Source: Achromobacter animicus (lineage in GTDB: Bacteria > Pseudomonadota > Gammaproteobacteria > Burkholderiales > Burkholderiaceae_B). Taken from it: 52,111 bases of DNA. Positions 30,040 through 38,225 of the stretch are shown piece by piece. The notes below the pieces were generated by a model. It had not been told where the DNA came from. It was given only the letters and a program-made list of their open reading frames with translations, and did not search any database. Every line of letters begins with the position of its first letter. Position 1 is the first letter of the stretch. The DNA lies in the NCBI RefSeq assembly GCF_902859585.1, contig NZ_CADIJM010000024.1, positions 1 through 52,111 on the forward strand, given 5' to 3'. A program made the translations under genes and the position numbers.

Positions 30040-31028
30040 GGTTGGCTGCGCACGATGCGCCAGGTGTTGTCGGTGTCGCCGCGTTCCAGCTTCAGCCCCA
30101 AAGCGGCGGCCTGCTGAATCAGTGCGGGGGTTTCGGCGACGCGTTGCGCCTGCGGACCGGCGTCCGCCAGCTGCAACGTCAGCGCCTGATCGGCGTAGGT
30201 CAGGTGCGCAACCTTGTCGGCCGCAAAGGGCAGGGCCTGCGCGGCGGCGCGCGCCAGCGGCAGGAAGTCGCCGGCGCTGGCGGCGCCGCGGTTGGCCTGC
30301 AACGCGTCGAGCCCTTGCTGCGCCTGACGCGCCGGGTCCAGCACGACAGGCACGTTGGGAAAGGCCGCCAGCACCTGATCGTGCATGCCGCGCTGCAACG
30401 CGTCGGCCTCGCCGCGCAATTGCGCCGCGTAGATATTCAGTCCCGCAATCCACACCACTGCGGCCAGCGCGCCCCAGCGCCACACCGGCTGCCAGCGCGA
30501 CACGCTGACCGGGGCAAGCTGCGGCATCGCCAGCGACCATGCGGGCGAGGGCGCGTGCCAGCGCGGATCCGCGGGATCGCGCAACGGCGCATCCGTGGCC
30601 GGCGCCAGCGCCTGCGGCGCGATCAGCGCGCGCACGCGCAGCCCTTGCTGGCTGAGCAGGCTCCACGCGCGCCGAACCGGCTCGCGTGGAGACCACGCCA
30701 GCGGCACGGAGCCGTCCGTGGCACGCGAGCCGTACCCGATCGCCAGACTATCCAGATCGCTCAGCACCAGCGGTTCCAGCGCACCGCGCACGGCCGCGCC
30801 AAAATGCGCGCGCGCTACCGCAGGGATTTGCACCGTCGCGGCGATGACGTCGGCAGGATGCAGCACGGCTTCGCACATGGCCTGTGGCCAGGCGTTCCCG
30901 AGCGCGCGAAGCGCCAGCTCGCCTTGCCGCACGCAGCGGCCGCGCCGGTCGAACCACGCGTAGGGCAGCGGCGAATCGGCGCCAAATTCCTCCAGCGCGG
31001 GCAGGGCGATTCGCAGGGTGTTCTTCAA
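30036..31028 (-). CDS. gspL: Type II secretion protein GspL
   Basis: A 330-aa protein with a cytoplasmic actin-like domain that recruits GspE (about residues 1-185). One membrane helix follows at about 190-212 (WGALAAVVWIAGLNIYAAQL), then a periplasmic ferredoxin-like domain. The cytoplasmic part starts MKNTLRIALPALEEFG and includes the GspL-type AWFDRRGRCVRQGELAL. It overlaps gspK upstream and gspM downstream by four bases each, so the K-L-M stretch is translationally coupled. Confidence 0.9.
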   Translation of the reverse strand: MKNTLRIALPALEEFGADSPLPYAWFDRRGRCVRQGELALRALGNAWPQAMCEAVLHPADVIAATVQIPAVARAHFGAAVRGALEPLVLSDLDSLAIGYGSRATDGSVPLAWSPREPVRRAWSLLSQQGLRVRALIAPQALAPATDAPLRDPADPRWHAPSPAWSLAMPQLAPVSVSRWQPVWRWGALAAVVWIAGLNIYAAQLRGEADALQRGMHDQVLAAFPNVPVVLDPARQAQQGLDALQANRGAASAGDFLPLARAAAQALPFAADKVAHLTYADQALTLQLADAGPQAQRVAETPALIQQAAALGLKLERGDTDNTWRIVRSQP

Positions 31029-32227
31029 GGTGTTTCTCTCGTCCAGATGGTTTCGGGCGCGGCCGGCGGGGCGCTGCGCATCAGCGCCTGCATGGAGACG
31101 CGCGCCCGTTCGTAGACCACGGTGCCGCTGGCCAGGAACCAGCCGCTGTTGGTGGAGACCGACGGGGCGGGCGTCTTCACGCCCGTGCCCGCCAGCCGAT
31201 TGGCAAAATCGCCCGTGTTGTTGAACCAGTCGCCGCGATCGCGCTCGCCCGCCATCGCGCGCGCCTGCGCCAGCGACAGCCCCGGCACCAGCGCCGCGAT
31301 AACCTCGGCGGGCGCGGTGTTGACGTTGACCGTGGTGGCCGAAGGCAGCAGCGTCATCGTGCGCCGCAGCGCATTGCGCATCGGCGGCTCCAACCCCAGC
31401 AGGGCGGCCACTTCGTCGACCCCGCGCGGCAGCGGCGCGCGCGCCTGCGGGCCGGGCCGCGCTGCGGTGTTCGGGGCGGTGTCTGGGGTGGCGTTAGGGC
31501 CGGTGTTCGAGGCATTCGCCGCCAGCGCGGGCGGCTGCGCCGACGCGACGATGTCGACGATCCGCGCGGCCAGCGTATCGGGCAGTTCCAGCGTGCCCAG
31601 CAGACGCCGCAGGATTTCTTCCTGCTCCGGTTGCGGCACGCCGTTGCGCGCCAGGTTGTAGAGGTTGTACTTACCCTGTTCGTCCTGCACACCGCCCGAA
31701 AACACCGCCACGCGATCGTCGCCCGGACGTTCGATGCGGGTGTCCAGCACCGGCGTGGCCCAGATCTGGTCGCCGCGTGTGGTGGGCTCGCGCCGGCCGT
31801 GGTCGCGTACCACTAGGCGCGCCCAGTCGATCCCGCCCGCCAGCATCGCGCGCGCCTGCACGCGAGCCAGTTCATTCTCCACGCGGCGAGTGCTGGCAGT
31901 CTGCCGCTGAAACAGACTGGTCGTCAGCGCAGCCACGATTGCGACGACGATGAGCGCGCTGACGACCGCCGCGCCGCGTTGGGGGAGCGCAGTGGGGGTG
32001 TAGCGCGCGGCGGCTGGGTCTTGTGCGTTGCGTGCGCCAAATGCAGCAGAGGCAGCAGATGTACCAGATGCGGCAGATGCAGCAGATGCCGCGGATGCAG
32101 CAGATGTAGCGGATGCAGCAGATGCAGCAGATGCGCCAGATGCGCCAATTGCGCCAATTGCGCCAATTGCGCCCCTTGCGCCTCGCGCGCCACCCCTGCC
32201 AGTTCCGTGAACGACCACCCGGCTCAT
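31025..32227 (-). CDS. gspK: Type II secretion minor pseudopilin GspK with repeat-expanded leader
   Basis: A large minor pseudopilin that caps the pseudopilus tip. The prepilin cleavage motif QRG/AAVVSALIVVAIVAAL is clear, followed by the K-type domain (EEILRRLLGTLELPDTLAARIVDIV and VNVNTAPAEVIAALVPGL). Unusually, about 90 residues precede the cleavage site, mostly Gly-Ala-Ile and Ser-Ala-Ala tripeptide repeats made by a 9-bp tandem array (32036-32188). The start ATG 32227 overlaps the gspJ stop (ATGA), which supports it. There is no ATG or GTG close to the prepilin motif. Total 400 aa, longer than most GspK. Confidence 0.9.
   Translation of the reverse strand: MSRVVVHGTGRGGARGARGAIGAIGAIGASGASAASAASATSAASAASAASAASGTSAASAAFGARNAQDPAAARYTPTALPQRGAAVVSALIVVAIVAALTTSLFQRQTASTRRVENELARVQARAMLAGGIDWARLVVRDHGRREPTTRGDQIWATPVLDTRIERPGDDRVAVFSGGVQDEQGKYNLYNLARNGVPQPEQEEILRRLLGTLELPDTLAARIVDIVASAQPPALAANASNTGPNATPDTAPNTAARPGPQARAPLPRGVDEVAALLGLEPPMRNALRRTMTLLPSATTVNVNTAPAEVIAALVPGLSLAQARAMAGERDRGDWFNNTGDFANRLAGTGVKTPAPSVSTNSGWFLASGTVVYERARVSMQALMRSAPPAAPETIWTRETP
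32036..32188. repeat. Seventeen-copy 9-bp tandem array inside the gspK leader
   Basis: Units of nine bases run without interruption from 32036 to 32188, with core agcagatgc (plus strand) and the variant gccaattgc three times in a row at 32144-32170. The period keeps the frame, so unit gain or loss would only lengthen or shorten the leader peptide. Confidence 0.85.
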
Positions 32228-32835
32228 GGCAGCTCCAGGACGCGCGTATAGCGCCGCAGGTCGCCCGGCACCCCGCGTTCGAACGCGATCTCCAGACCGC
32301 TAGGCGCGGCGGCAAACGAGGCGTTGGCGTCCGCCCAGCCCACGCCCGGCACCCAAGCGCGCAGCGCGAGCGACCGCACGCCCGGCAGCAACAGCACGCC
32401 GTCATTCGCCGCAGGCAACGGGCTGCGCTGCGCGGACGGTCCGCCCACCCGCCACAAACCGTCGCGGCGCACCTGCCATTGAATACGCTGCCACAACCCG
32501 TTGCCATCCGGATCGGGACGCAAAATCTCCAGTGTCTGCCCGCCCGCCGCGCGCGGCAGCAGCCGCAGGCCCGTCGTGAACGCCACCGCGTCCAGTCCCG
32601 GCGAATCAAAGGCGGGCCCGGTGTACGACAACTCGACGTCCCGCGCCATCTGCCCCAACGTGCGCACGATGGCCTCCGTATCCTCGGCCTGCGCGGCAAT
32701 CAGATCGCGCGCACCCGACACGCTGGCTAGTCCGCGCCAGGCCATCAGACTGACCAGCGCCATCAGCGCCAGGGCGACCAGCACCTCGATCAGCGTGAAG
32801 CCGGCCTGCGATTGCGGAGAACGGCGCATCGTCAT
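32224..32835 (-). CDS. gspJ: Type II secretion minor pseudopilin GspJ
   Basis: A 203-aa minor pseudopilin forming part of the tip complex with GspI and GspK. The prepilin motif QAG/FTLIEVLVALALMALVSLMAW comes after a normal short leader (MTMRRSPQSQAG). The globular part has the J-type QMARDVELSY and the late FERGVPGDLRRY. ATG 32835 overlaps the gspI stop (ATGA); ATG 32829 is a second possible start two codons later. Unlike its neighbours GspI and GspK, it has no leader repeats. Confidence 0.92.
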   Translation of the reverse strand: MTMRRSPQSQAGFTLIEVLVALALMALVSLMAWRGLASVSGARDLIAAQAEDTEAIVRTLGQMARDVELSYTGPAFDSPGLDAVAFTTGLRLLPRAAGGQTLEILRPDPDGNGLWQRIQWQVRRDGLWRVGGPSAQRSPLPAANDGVLLLPGVRSLALRAWVPGVGWADANASFAAAPSGLEIAFERGVPGDLRRYTRVLELP

Positions 32836-33464
32836 CTCAGGCTGGACAGCAGTCCGTCGAGCTGCAGCAGGATCGCGCCTTCGCGCGAGGACGCGGCGTC
32901 GTGGACCTTCACGGCCACCTGCCGGAAGCTGCGGTTCATGGAATTGGTGAACACCAGTTCGCATTGCAACGCCAGCCCGCCCTGCGGACACGGCACCATC
33001 TGCGTGCCGGCGCGCGGCAAGGCCTGCTCCAGTCGCAATTGCGTCAGCGCATTCTGCGCGGCTAGCAGCGCCAGCGTCTTGTCCTGCAAAGCACGATTGT
33101 TTGCCGCCATCACGCCGGTAGCGCGCAGCGCCGCGCCCATCGCCACGGCGATGATCGCCAGCGCGACCAGCACTTCGATCAGCGTGAAACCGCGCTCGCG
33201 GTTGCACGGACGGGGAAACGCGGCGCCCGCCGCGCTCGGGTGAGCCTGGCCGCTGGCGCCTGGGGCAGAGTCCCCGGCGTTGCCGTGGCGGGCGTCACCG
33301 GTGGCGGCATTGCTGGCTTTGTCGACGGCGTCATCGACGGCTTCATCGACGGCTTCAACGACCGCTTCATCGACGGCTTCATCGACAGGCACACCAAAAG
33401 TTTCATCGACAGCATCATCAACAGCTTCATTGACGACTTCATCCGCGGCCACCTCGGAAGCCAT
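32832..33464 (-). CDS. gspI: Type II secretion minor pseudopilin GspI with repeat-expanded leader
   Basis: A 210-aa frame with the prepilin motif ERG/FTLIEVLVALAIIAVAMGAAL and an I-type globular domain (AQNALTQLRLEQALP, CELVFTNSMNRSFRQVAVKV). About 91 residues precede the cleavage site. The first half of these is a four-residue Asp-Glu-Ala-Val-like repeat produced by a 12-bp array (33324-33443). ATG 33464 comes directly after the gspH stop (TGAGATGG) and is the favoured start; ATG 33479 is in frame upstream, and GTG near 33392 would shorten the repeat. No start codon lies close to the prepilin motif, so the leader seems genuinely long. Confidence 0.85.
   Translation of the reverse strand: MASEVAADEVVNEAVDDAVDETFGVPVDEAVDEAVVEAVDEAVDDAVDKASNAATGDARHGNAGDSAPGASGQAHPSAAGAAFPRPCNRERGFTLIEVLVALAIIAVAMGAALRATGVMAANNRALQDKTLALLAAQNALTQLRLEQALPRAGTQMVPCPQGGLALQCELVFTNSMNRSFRQVAVKVHDAASSREGAILLQLDGLLSSLR
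33324..33443. repeat. Ten-copy 12-bp tandem array inside the gspI leader
   Basis: Units of gacggcttcatc-type sequence begin every 12 bp from 33324 to 33432, three of them identical (33336, 33372 and nearly 33360). Units six to ten are more worn. On the minus strand they encode DEAV/NEAV-like repeats in frame with gspI. Confidence 0.85.
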
Positions 33465-33465
33465 C

Positions 33466-33954
33466 TCAGCGAATCTCATAGCGCCCCGCAGCGTCGCGTT
33501 GCAGCGTCACGTGCGCATCCGCCGCGCTCAGCGTCAGCGTCATCGGCGCGGCAACCCATTCGGTATTGAAGATCAGCGGGCGGTCCGGATCCAACCGCCA
33601 TTGCACCGGCGCGGCCGACCACGACTGCGGCCGCAGCACCTCATCGCTTTCCAATCGGTCGACAGGCACGGGAATATCGTCCTGCGCCGTGGGGCCCGCC
33701 GAACGGCCCGCGCGCTCGAACGACCAGCCCTGGCCGTTCGCCAGCCAGCGTATGTTGCGTCCATCGCTGCGCGCTTCGCTCTGCGCCACCGTAAATGCAT
33801 CGGCCAGACGCTCGGCATCAGCCCGCAAGCGGTTGTCGCCCCGGCCGACAGACAGGCTCACCATGCTCGCGGCAATGGCCACGATCACCAGCACCACCAA
33901 AACTTCGACCAGCGTGAAACCGCGCTCAGAGGTCCCAGGAACCGATGTCGGCAT
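33466..33954 (-). CDS. gspH: Type II secretion minor pseudopilin GspH
   Basis: A 162-aa pseudopilin linking the tip complex to the GspG fibre. A short leader (MPTSVPGTSERG) precedes the cleavage site and FTLVEVLVVLVIVAIAASMVSL. The H-type domain includes ADAFTVAQSEARSDGRNIRW. The start ATG 33954 overlaps the 3' end of gspG by 29 bp and has GGAG upstream; an in-frame ATG at 33990 would add 12 residues. The stop is immediately followed by the gspI start. Confidence 0.9.
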   Translation of the reverse strand: MPTSVPGTSERGFTLVEVLVVLVIVAIAASMVSLSVGRGDNRLRADAERLADAFTVAQSEARSDGRNIRWLANGQGWSFERAGRSAGPTAQDDIPVPVDRLESDEVLRPQSWSAAPVQWRLDPDRPLIFNTEWVAAPMTLTLSAADAHVTLQRDAAGRYEIR

Positions 33955-34354
33955 CGCCGCTTTCTCCGCCGGGCTTGTTGTCGGCGCCAAACGAGAAGAC
34001 GTCGACGTCGCCTTTGACGCCGGGGCTCAGGTATTGATAGGGGTGGCCCCACGGATCGTTGGGCAGCTTGTCCAGATAACCGCGCCAGTTGGCCACGCCA
34101 TCAGGCTTTTGCGCCAGCGCCCGCAGGCCCTGCGCAGTGGTGGGATAGCGGCCATTGTCCAGGCGATACAGCTTCAACGCCTGCATGATGCCGCCGATGT
34201 CCTGACGGGCAGCGGCCTGGCGCGCCTGGTCGGGGCGATCGAGCACACGCGGCACCACCAGCGCGGCCAGAATCCCCATGATCACAATCACCACCATGAT
34301 CTCGATGAGGGTGAAGCCCTGCTGGCGGGCAAGCCCGCGCGGTAACTGACGCAC
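33926..34354 (-). CDS. gspG: Type II secretion major pseudopilin GspG
   Basis: The main fibre subunit of the pseudopilus. Starting at GTG 34354 (GGAG seven bases upstream) it is 142 aa, the usual length. Leader VRQLPRGLARQQG, then FTLIEIMVVIVIMGILAALVVPRV. The calcium-binding GspG domain follows (LYRLDNGRYPTTAQGLRAL, LPNDPWGHPYQYLSPG, DVFSFGADNKPGGE). The same frame stays open to ATG 34612 through a 15-bp repeat array, but that start has no ribosome site and the intervening peptide looks non-coding. Confidence 0.95.
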   Translation of the reverse strand: MRQLPRGLARQQGFTLIEIMVVIVIMGILAALVVPRVLDRPDQARQAAARQDIGGIMQALKLYRLDNGRYPTTAQGLRALAQKPDGVANWRGYLDKLPNDPWGHPYQYLSPGVKGDVDVFSFGADNKPGGESGDADIGSWDL

Positions 34355-34458
34355 TTTGCAACTCCGGTCTATCTGTTGAAGCCCGGGATTGTGGACATGA
34401 AATATGACAGTAATGCGCACGCCGGGAGATCGCCCCGTTCGTCCTTGCGCGGCTTTGT

Positions 34459-34608
34459 CACTAGCTGCTGAATTACTAGATGCTGATTCACGTGCTGCTG
34501 AGTCCTGAGCTGCTGAGTCACAAGGTGCTAAGTCACAAGGTGCTAAGTCGCAAGCCGAACATTCACGAGCTGCTAGTTCACGAGATGCAGGTTCAAGAAC
34601 CGCCGATT
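34459..34608. repeat. Ten-copy 15-bp tandem array between gspC and gspG
   Basis: Units start every 15 bp from 34459, with pattern cacgagctgctgagt; the units at 34519 and 34534 are identical. On the minus strand the array is open in the gspG frame and would read as pentapeptides such as CDLAP and DSAAQ. It lies in the 335-bp gspC-gspG gap, so it is probably leader RNA rather than protein. Confidence 0.85.
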
Positions 34609-34689
34609 TCATAGATCGTTCGTCAGGACGCGCAGCGTTGCCAGCCTGCCGCCTGTCATTGGCTCATGCGTCGCGGACCCGTCCCACGC

Positions 34690-35133
34690 CTACTTCTCCC
34701 GCGTGATCCCGCCCGGCGCATCCTGGGCCGCCGGCGTCGCCAGACGGCTTGCGCGGCCCGACTGTTCAACCGTCACGGCATCCGCCGCAATGTCGCGCAG
34801 CACGATGCCCGGCGCCACTTCCGCGCCGGCCCGCCACGCCAGCGGCGGTCCGCCGTCCACGCTCAACACCGCCGCGCCGTCAGGGCCGGCCGCGATCACG
34901 CCCCGCACGGTAATCTGCGTACGCATAGCCTCATCCTTGCCGAACCACAACGCCACCGGCGTGTTGTCGGCCGCGCGCGGTGCAGCGGCGGAGACGGCCG
35001 GGGGCAGGGGGCCGGGCTGCGGCGCAAGCAGGATCGACGCCCACACCCCAAGCCCCGCGGCAAAGGCCAGCACGGCGAGGACGCGCAGCGCGGCTGGCGC
35101 GGAGGGCAGGGGCAGGCGCAAGGACAAAGGCAT
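34690..35133 (-). CDS. gspC: Type II secretion protein GspC, short form
   Basis: A 147-aa bitopic protein linking the inner platform to the secretin. One membrane helix (about residues 14-37, ALRVLAVLAFAAGLGVWASIL) is followed by an HR-type domain: TPVALWFGKDEAM, then VRGVIAAGPDGAAVLSVDGGPPLAWRAGAEVAPGIVLRDI. The PDZ or coiled-coil domain that ends most GspC proteins is missing. The gene ends cleanly, so this looks like a natural short form. It heads the minus-strand gsp transcript. Confidence 0.85.
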   Translation of the reverse strand: MPLSLRLPLPSAPAALRVLAVLAFAAGLGVWASILLAPQPGPLPPAVSAAAPRAADNTPVALWFGKDEAMRTQITVRGVIAAGPDGAAVLSVDGGPPLAWRAGAEVAPGIVLRDIAADAVTVEQSGRASRLATPAAQDAPGGITREK

Positions 35134-35225
35134 GGCATTCAGGCAAGGGCAACAAGACGCGGCCGACTATAGCGGCGTTTCATGACAGCAATGCAATAGC
35201 AGCAACCAGACGGTAGCAATACGAC

Positions 35226-35298
35226 GGTGTCAAACACCCAGGGGAGAGCTTCGTCGGTATGCCGCGATGTCTCAGCGCGTCAGCGGGTGTCAGACACC
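35226..35298. repeat. Pair of GGTGTC-N-GACACC palindromes at the end of copy A
   Basis: 35286-35298 is a perfect GGTGTCAGACACC. 35226-35238 is GGTGTCAAACACC, with one arm base changed. Spacing between them is 60 bp, against 51 bp for the pair ending copy B. Confidence 0.75.
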
Positions 35299-35693
35299 GA
35301 GAGAGGTCGGGCACCAAGACGTTGCCGGACCCGCGAAGATGGAGCCACACGCGAAGCGTCATCGCCACGACGCAAGACACCGTGTAAGTCCGCGAAGGCC
35401 GCCCGCGCGGCCGAACGTGGACGGGCCCCGCAAGCCGCTTCTAACCCGGGCACATCTCCAACAGAACGCCAAGCACGCTGACCGTCCCGCCGCCCGGCAA
35501 GCTTCAATTGCTCGAGTCCGGTGCGGTGGCGGCCCGGGGTGCGCGGGGCGTCGATAAGCCCGAGGGAATCGGAAGGCAGGCGCCGAAGGCGACAACGACG
35601 ATGACGACGGGGCAGTCCGGAGCGAAGGCTCCGGACCGCAATCGTGGCCCCGCGCGCCCCGGGCCGCCACCGTGCCGGACGCCTCAAGAACTC
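35226..35693 (-). repeat. Dispersed structured repeat, copy A
   Basis: On the minus strand this shares ordered blocks with 48472-48926. These are TTCTTGAG at the start, a 33-nt block identical in both (35615-35647), CCTGCCTTC-GATTCCCT, a 21-nt GC hairpin block identical in both (35394-35414), a 30-nt block with 28 matches (35350-35379), and two GGTGTC palindromes (35226, 35286). The 33-nt block contains the 22-nt hairpin GTCCGGAGC-CTTC-GCTCCGGAC. It sits at the foot of a longer stem: 35524-35549 pairs with 35647-35672 (25 of 26 positions, the other a possible G-U). Spurious frames cross it on both strands; none is credible. Confidence 0.85.
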
Positions 35694-35955
35694 AACGCCC
35701 AGGCCCCACCGACCCAGACGCCTCACCGGCGTCAGACGCCCAGCATCACCGCGCCACCGGCCGCCAAAAATCCCCCCCTCCCTTGCCCAACAAGCAACCG
35801 ACCCATCCAAAAAGCCCCCCAGCATTGCCCCATACGCAAAAGAATCCTGATTCAGCAATCAACGTTTCTCTCCTTTGCTTCACGGGTCTTTCACGTTCGA
35901 TCGCCACCATGTCGCCCAGCGTAAGACCCCCTTCATGAAAAAGAGAAGAGAAGCA

Positions 35956-37974
35956 ATGCAGACATTGAATTGGAGAAGATGGTGCGCCATGTTGCTGGCG
36001 ACCAGCGCGTTGGCCGGCTGTGGCGGCGGCGATGATGATGACGACGAGGCCCCAGTGGAACCTCCGACCCAGCCCCCCGTGACAACGCCCGGCGAGGCGC
36101 GCGTCGACAAAGTGCTGTTCGTCGGCGTTGACGGCCTCACTTACGACGCGCTTCGTCGCGGCGCAGCCGACAACACGCTTCCCAACCTGAGCCAACTGAC
36201 CGTCACCCGCGCCTGGACCGGCGGCGTCACCGGCACCGTGACCCAACAGCCCACGCTCACCGCACCCGGCTGGGCCACCTTGCTCACCGGGCAATGGGCC
36301 GACGTCCACGGCGTGCGCTCCAACGCGCAAGGCCAGGGCATGAAAGCCCCCAGCCTCTTCCAACGCATCAAGACCGCGCAGCCAGAAGCGCGCACCGCCG
36401 GCGCCTTCAACTCGCCGCTGCTGGCCGGCCTCTTAAGCACCGACCGCGACGCCGGCTACGTCCAGACGCTGACCGACTGCGCCGGCCAAGACGACTGCGT
36501 CGCCTCCCAGGCCCGCGACCGCATCGCCGAAGGCTACGACGTCGTCGTCGCCCAATTCGCCGCGCCCGAACGCGCCGCCGCCGAAAACGGCTTCGGCACC
36601 ACCTACGAAGCCGTCATCCGCCAGACCGACGCCGCCCTGGGTGTCCTGACCAAGCAACTGGCCGACCGCCGCGCCGCCCATCCCAACGAAAACTGGCTCA
36701 TGGTCGTCGCGTCCAGCCACGGCCTCGACAAGACCGGCGGCAGCGACGGCCTGCCGTTCTCCTCCAACAAAACCATCCTCCTAGCCGCCAATCAACCGGC
36801 CCTGCTCGGCGGCAGCGCCGATGACGCTTCGTTTGACGGCGTCTGGGACACCAATTGGTACGCGCTGCCCAGCGCCGCCGACGTCGCGCCCACCGTCCTC
36901 TCGCACCTGGCCGCATTACCCCAAGCGGACGCCTACGACATGGCCGGCACCGCGCTCTCCGAACCGCTTGCGCTGCGCCGCGTCGCCACCCGCATCGCCA
37001 TGGACAACAAGAGCGTCACCGTCAGTTGGGTGCGCGTCGGCGAACCCGCCGGCGACATCGTCGTCAGCCGCGACGGCAAAGAAGTCGCGCGCCTGCCCGG
37101 CACCGCCACCGAATACGTCGACACCGGCTTCACCTTCGACACCGAAGGCCTGCACGAGCTGGCATACAGCGTCTCCGCCGGCCGCGCTGTCAGCGCCGCG
37201 CGCGCCTCGGTCGTCTACGCCAAACCGGTCCCACTGCTCGCCTCGCTGCGCACTGGCCTGACCATGTTCTTCCCCTTCGAAGGCGACGTGACCGACAAGG
37301 CCGCGGGCGGCGGCGCAATCACCCCGTTCGACGGTGCGCAGGCCCCGGCCTACGCCGACCCCGGCGTGTACGGCAAAAGCTTCCGGAACGAACGCGGCAC
37401 GGCGGCCCTGGGCGCCTTCAAGCTCGACTACCCCGCAGGCCTCATGGACAGCGTCCAGGCCTTCACCATCGGCTTCTGGTATCAGTCCGACGGCACCGCC
37501 AACGACCGATCCATCGTAGGCAACAAAGACTACAACTCCGGCGGTAACCCCGGCATCACCATCGCCCAGTGGGCCGGCCCCGAGCTGCGCTTCAACGTCG
37601 CCGGCGGCGGCAAACGCGCCGACATCAACGGCGTCAAGTTCACGGCCAACAAGCCCGTCTACATCGCCATGACCATCGACAAGACGGCCCGCACGATGAC
37701 CGCCTATCGCTACGACAGCGAACTGGGTTTCGTGCGCAACGTCACGTCCACCGCCAACCCGGGTGTCGACCTGACCCAGATCGCCGGCATCTTCGGGCCG
37801 CATATCGGCCTGAACGAAGACGGCAAGGGCACCTACGGCATCTGCTGCGCCGGCACCAAGGGCCCGTACACCATGATTTTTGACGACCTCGCCTTCTGGT
37901 CGCGCGCGTTGACCGAGGAAGAAGTGAAATCCCTCGCCCTGTCCGGCAAGTCCGTCTCCGAACTGTTTCCCTGA
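35956..37974 (+). CDS. Phosphodiesterase/alkaline-phosphatase-fold lipoprotein with C-terminal LamG-like domain
   Basis: A 672-aa lipoprotein. The lipobox LAG/C (Cys about residue 23) is followed by GGGDDDDDE and a Pro/Thr linker. The catalytic domain starts DKVLFVGVDGLTYDAL, the metal-binding Asp and nucleophile region of type I phosphodiesterase/nucleotide-pyrophosphatase folds. It continues with PTLTAPGWATLLTGQW and VVASSHGLDKTGG. From about residue 430 a concanavalin-like LamG domain follows (FPFEGDVTDKA, FTIGFWYQSDG, IFDDLAFWSRALTEEEV), suggesting carbohydrate or surface binding. Start ATG 35956 has AGAAGAG upstream; ATG 35935 is the alternative. Substrate unknown. Confidence 0.8.
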   Translation: MQTLNWRRWCAMLLATSALAGCGGGDDDDDEAPVEPPTQPPVTTPGEARVDKVLFVGVDGLTYDALRRGAADNTLPNLSQLTVTRAWTGGVTGTVTQQPTLTAPGWATLLTGQWADVHGVRSNAQGQGMKAPSLFQRIKTAQPEARTAGAFNSPLLAGLLSTDRDAGYVQTLTDCAGQDDCVASQARDRIAEGYDVVVAQFAAPERAAAENGFGTTYEAVIRQTDAALGVLTKQLADRRAAHPNENWLMVVASSHGLDKTGGSDGLPFSSNKTILLAANQPALLGGSADDASFDGVWDTNWYALPSAADVAPTVLSHLAALPQADAYDMAGTALSEPLALRRVATRIAMDNKSVTVSWVRVGEPAGDIVVSRDGKEVARLPGTATEYVDTGFTFDTEGLHELAYSVSAGRAVSAARASVVYAKPVPLLASLRTGLTMFFPFEGDVTDKAAGGGAITPFDGAQAPAYADPGVYGKSFRNERGTAALGAFKLDYPAGLMDSVQAFTIGFWYQSDGTANDRSIVGNKDYNSGGNPGITIAQWAGPELRFNVAGGGKRADINGVKFTANKPVYIAMTIDKTARTMTAYRYDSELGFVRNVTSTANPGVDLTQIAGIFGPHIGLNEDGKGTYGICCAGTKGPYTMIFDDLAFWSRALTEEEVKSLALSGKSVSELFP

Positions 37975-37995
37975 TGTCCCAAGGATAGATACCCC

Positions 37996-38190
37996 ATGAG
38001 CAAGTCCATGATTTTGCGCGGTTTCCTGCGCGCCGGCGCGGTGCTGATGCTGACCGCCACCCTGGCCGCCTGCGGCGGCGGCGACGACGATGACGACGCC
38101 GGCACCCCCACCGACCCGGGCACTCCCACCCAGCCCGAGACGCCCGCGCCGCCGCCGCCCGCCAAGCCCGAACTGCGTTGCGCGCCCTGA
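37996..38190 (+). CDS. Small Asp- and Pro-rich lipoprotein
   Basis: A 64-aa precursor with a clear lipoprotein signal (LTATLAAC, lipidated Cys about residue 26). The mature part is only GGGDDDDDAGTPTDPGTPT plus a Pro-rich tail ending ELRCAP. The lipobox-plus-CGGGDDDDD head matches that of the phosphodiesterase lipoprotein just upstream. The gene sits 21 bp after that gene and 35 bp before the phospholipase gene, so the three are probably cotranscribed. No known function; it may be a truncated duplicate of the upstream lipoprotein head or a small accessory factor for export. Confidence 0.7.
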   Translation: MSKSMILRGFLRAGAVLMLTATLAACGGGDDDDDAGTPTDPGTPTQPETPAPPPPAKPELRCAP

Positions 38191-38225
38191 GCCGCGCTTC
38201 TTGTAGACCCATAGGAAAAGCATCC

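Noticed and set aside
33926-34612. GspG translated from the upstream ATG at 34612 as a 228-residue protein
   Set aside because: That ATG lacks a ribosome site, whereas GTG 34354 has GGAG at ideal spacing and gives the standard length. The frame stays open through the repeats only because they are codon-multiple.
35280-35858. Several 60-190-codon frames across the dispersed repeat copy A, and equivalents across copy B (48413-48796)
   Set aside because: Frames differ between the two copies and have indels relative to each other, while the nucleotide structure is kept. This is not a coding region.
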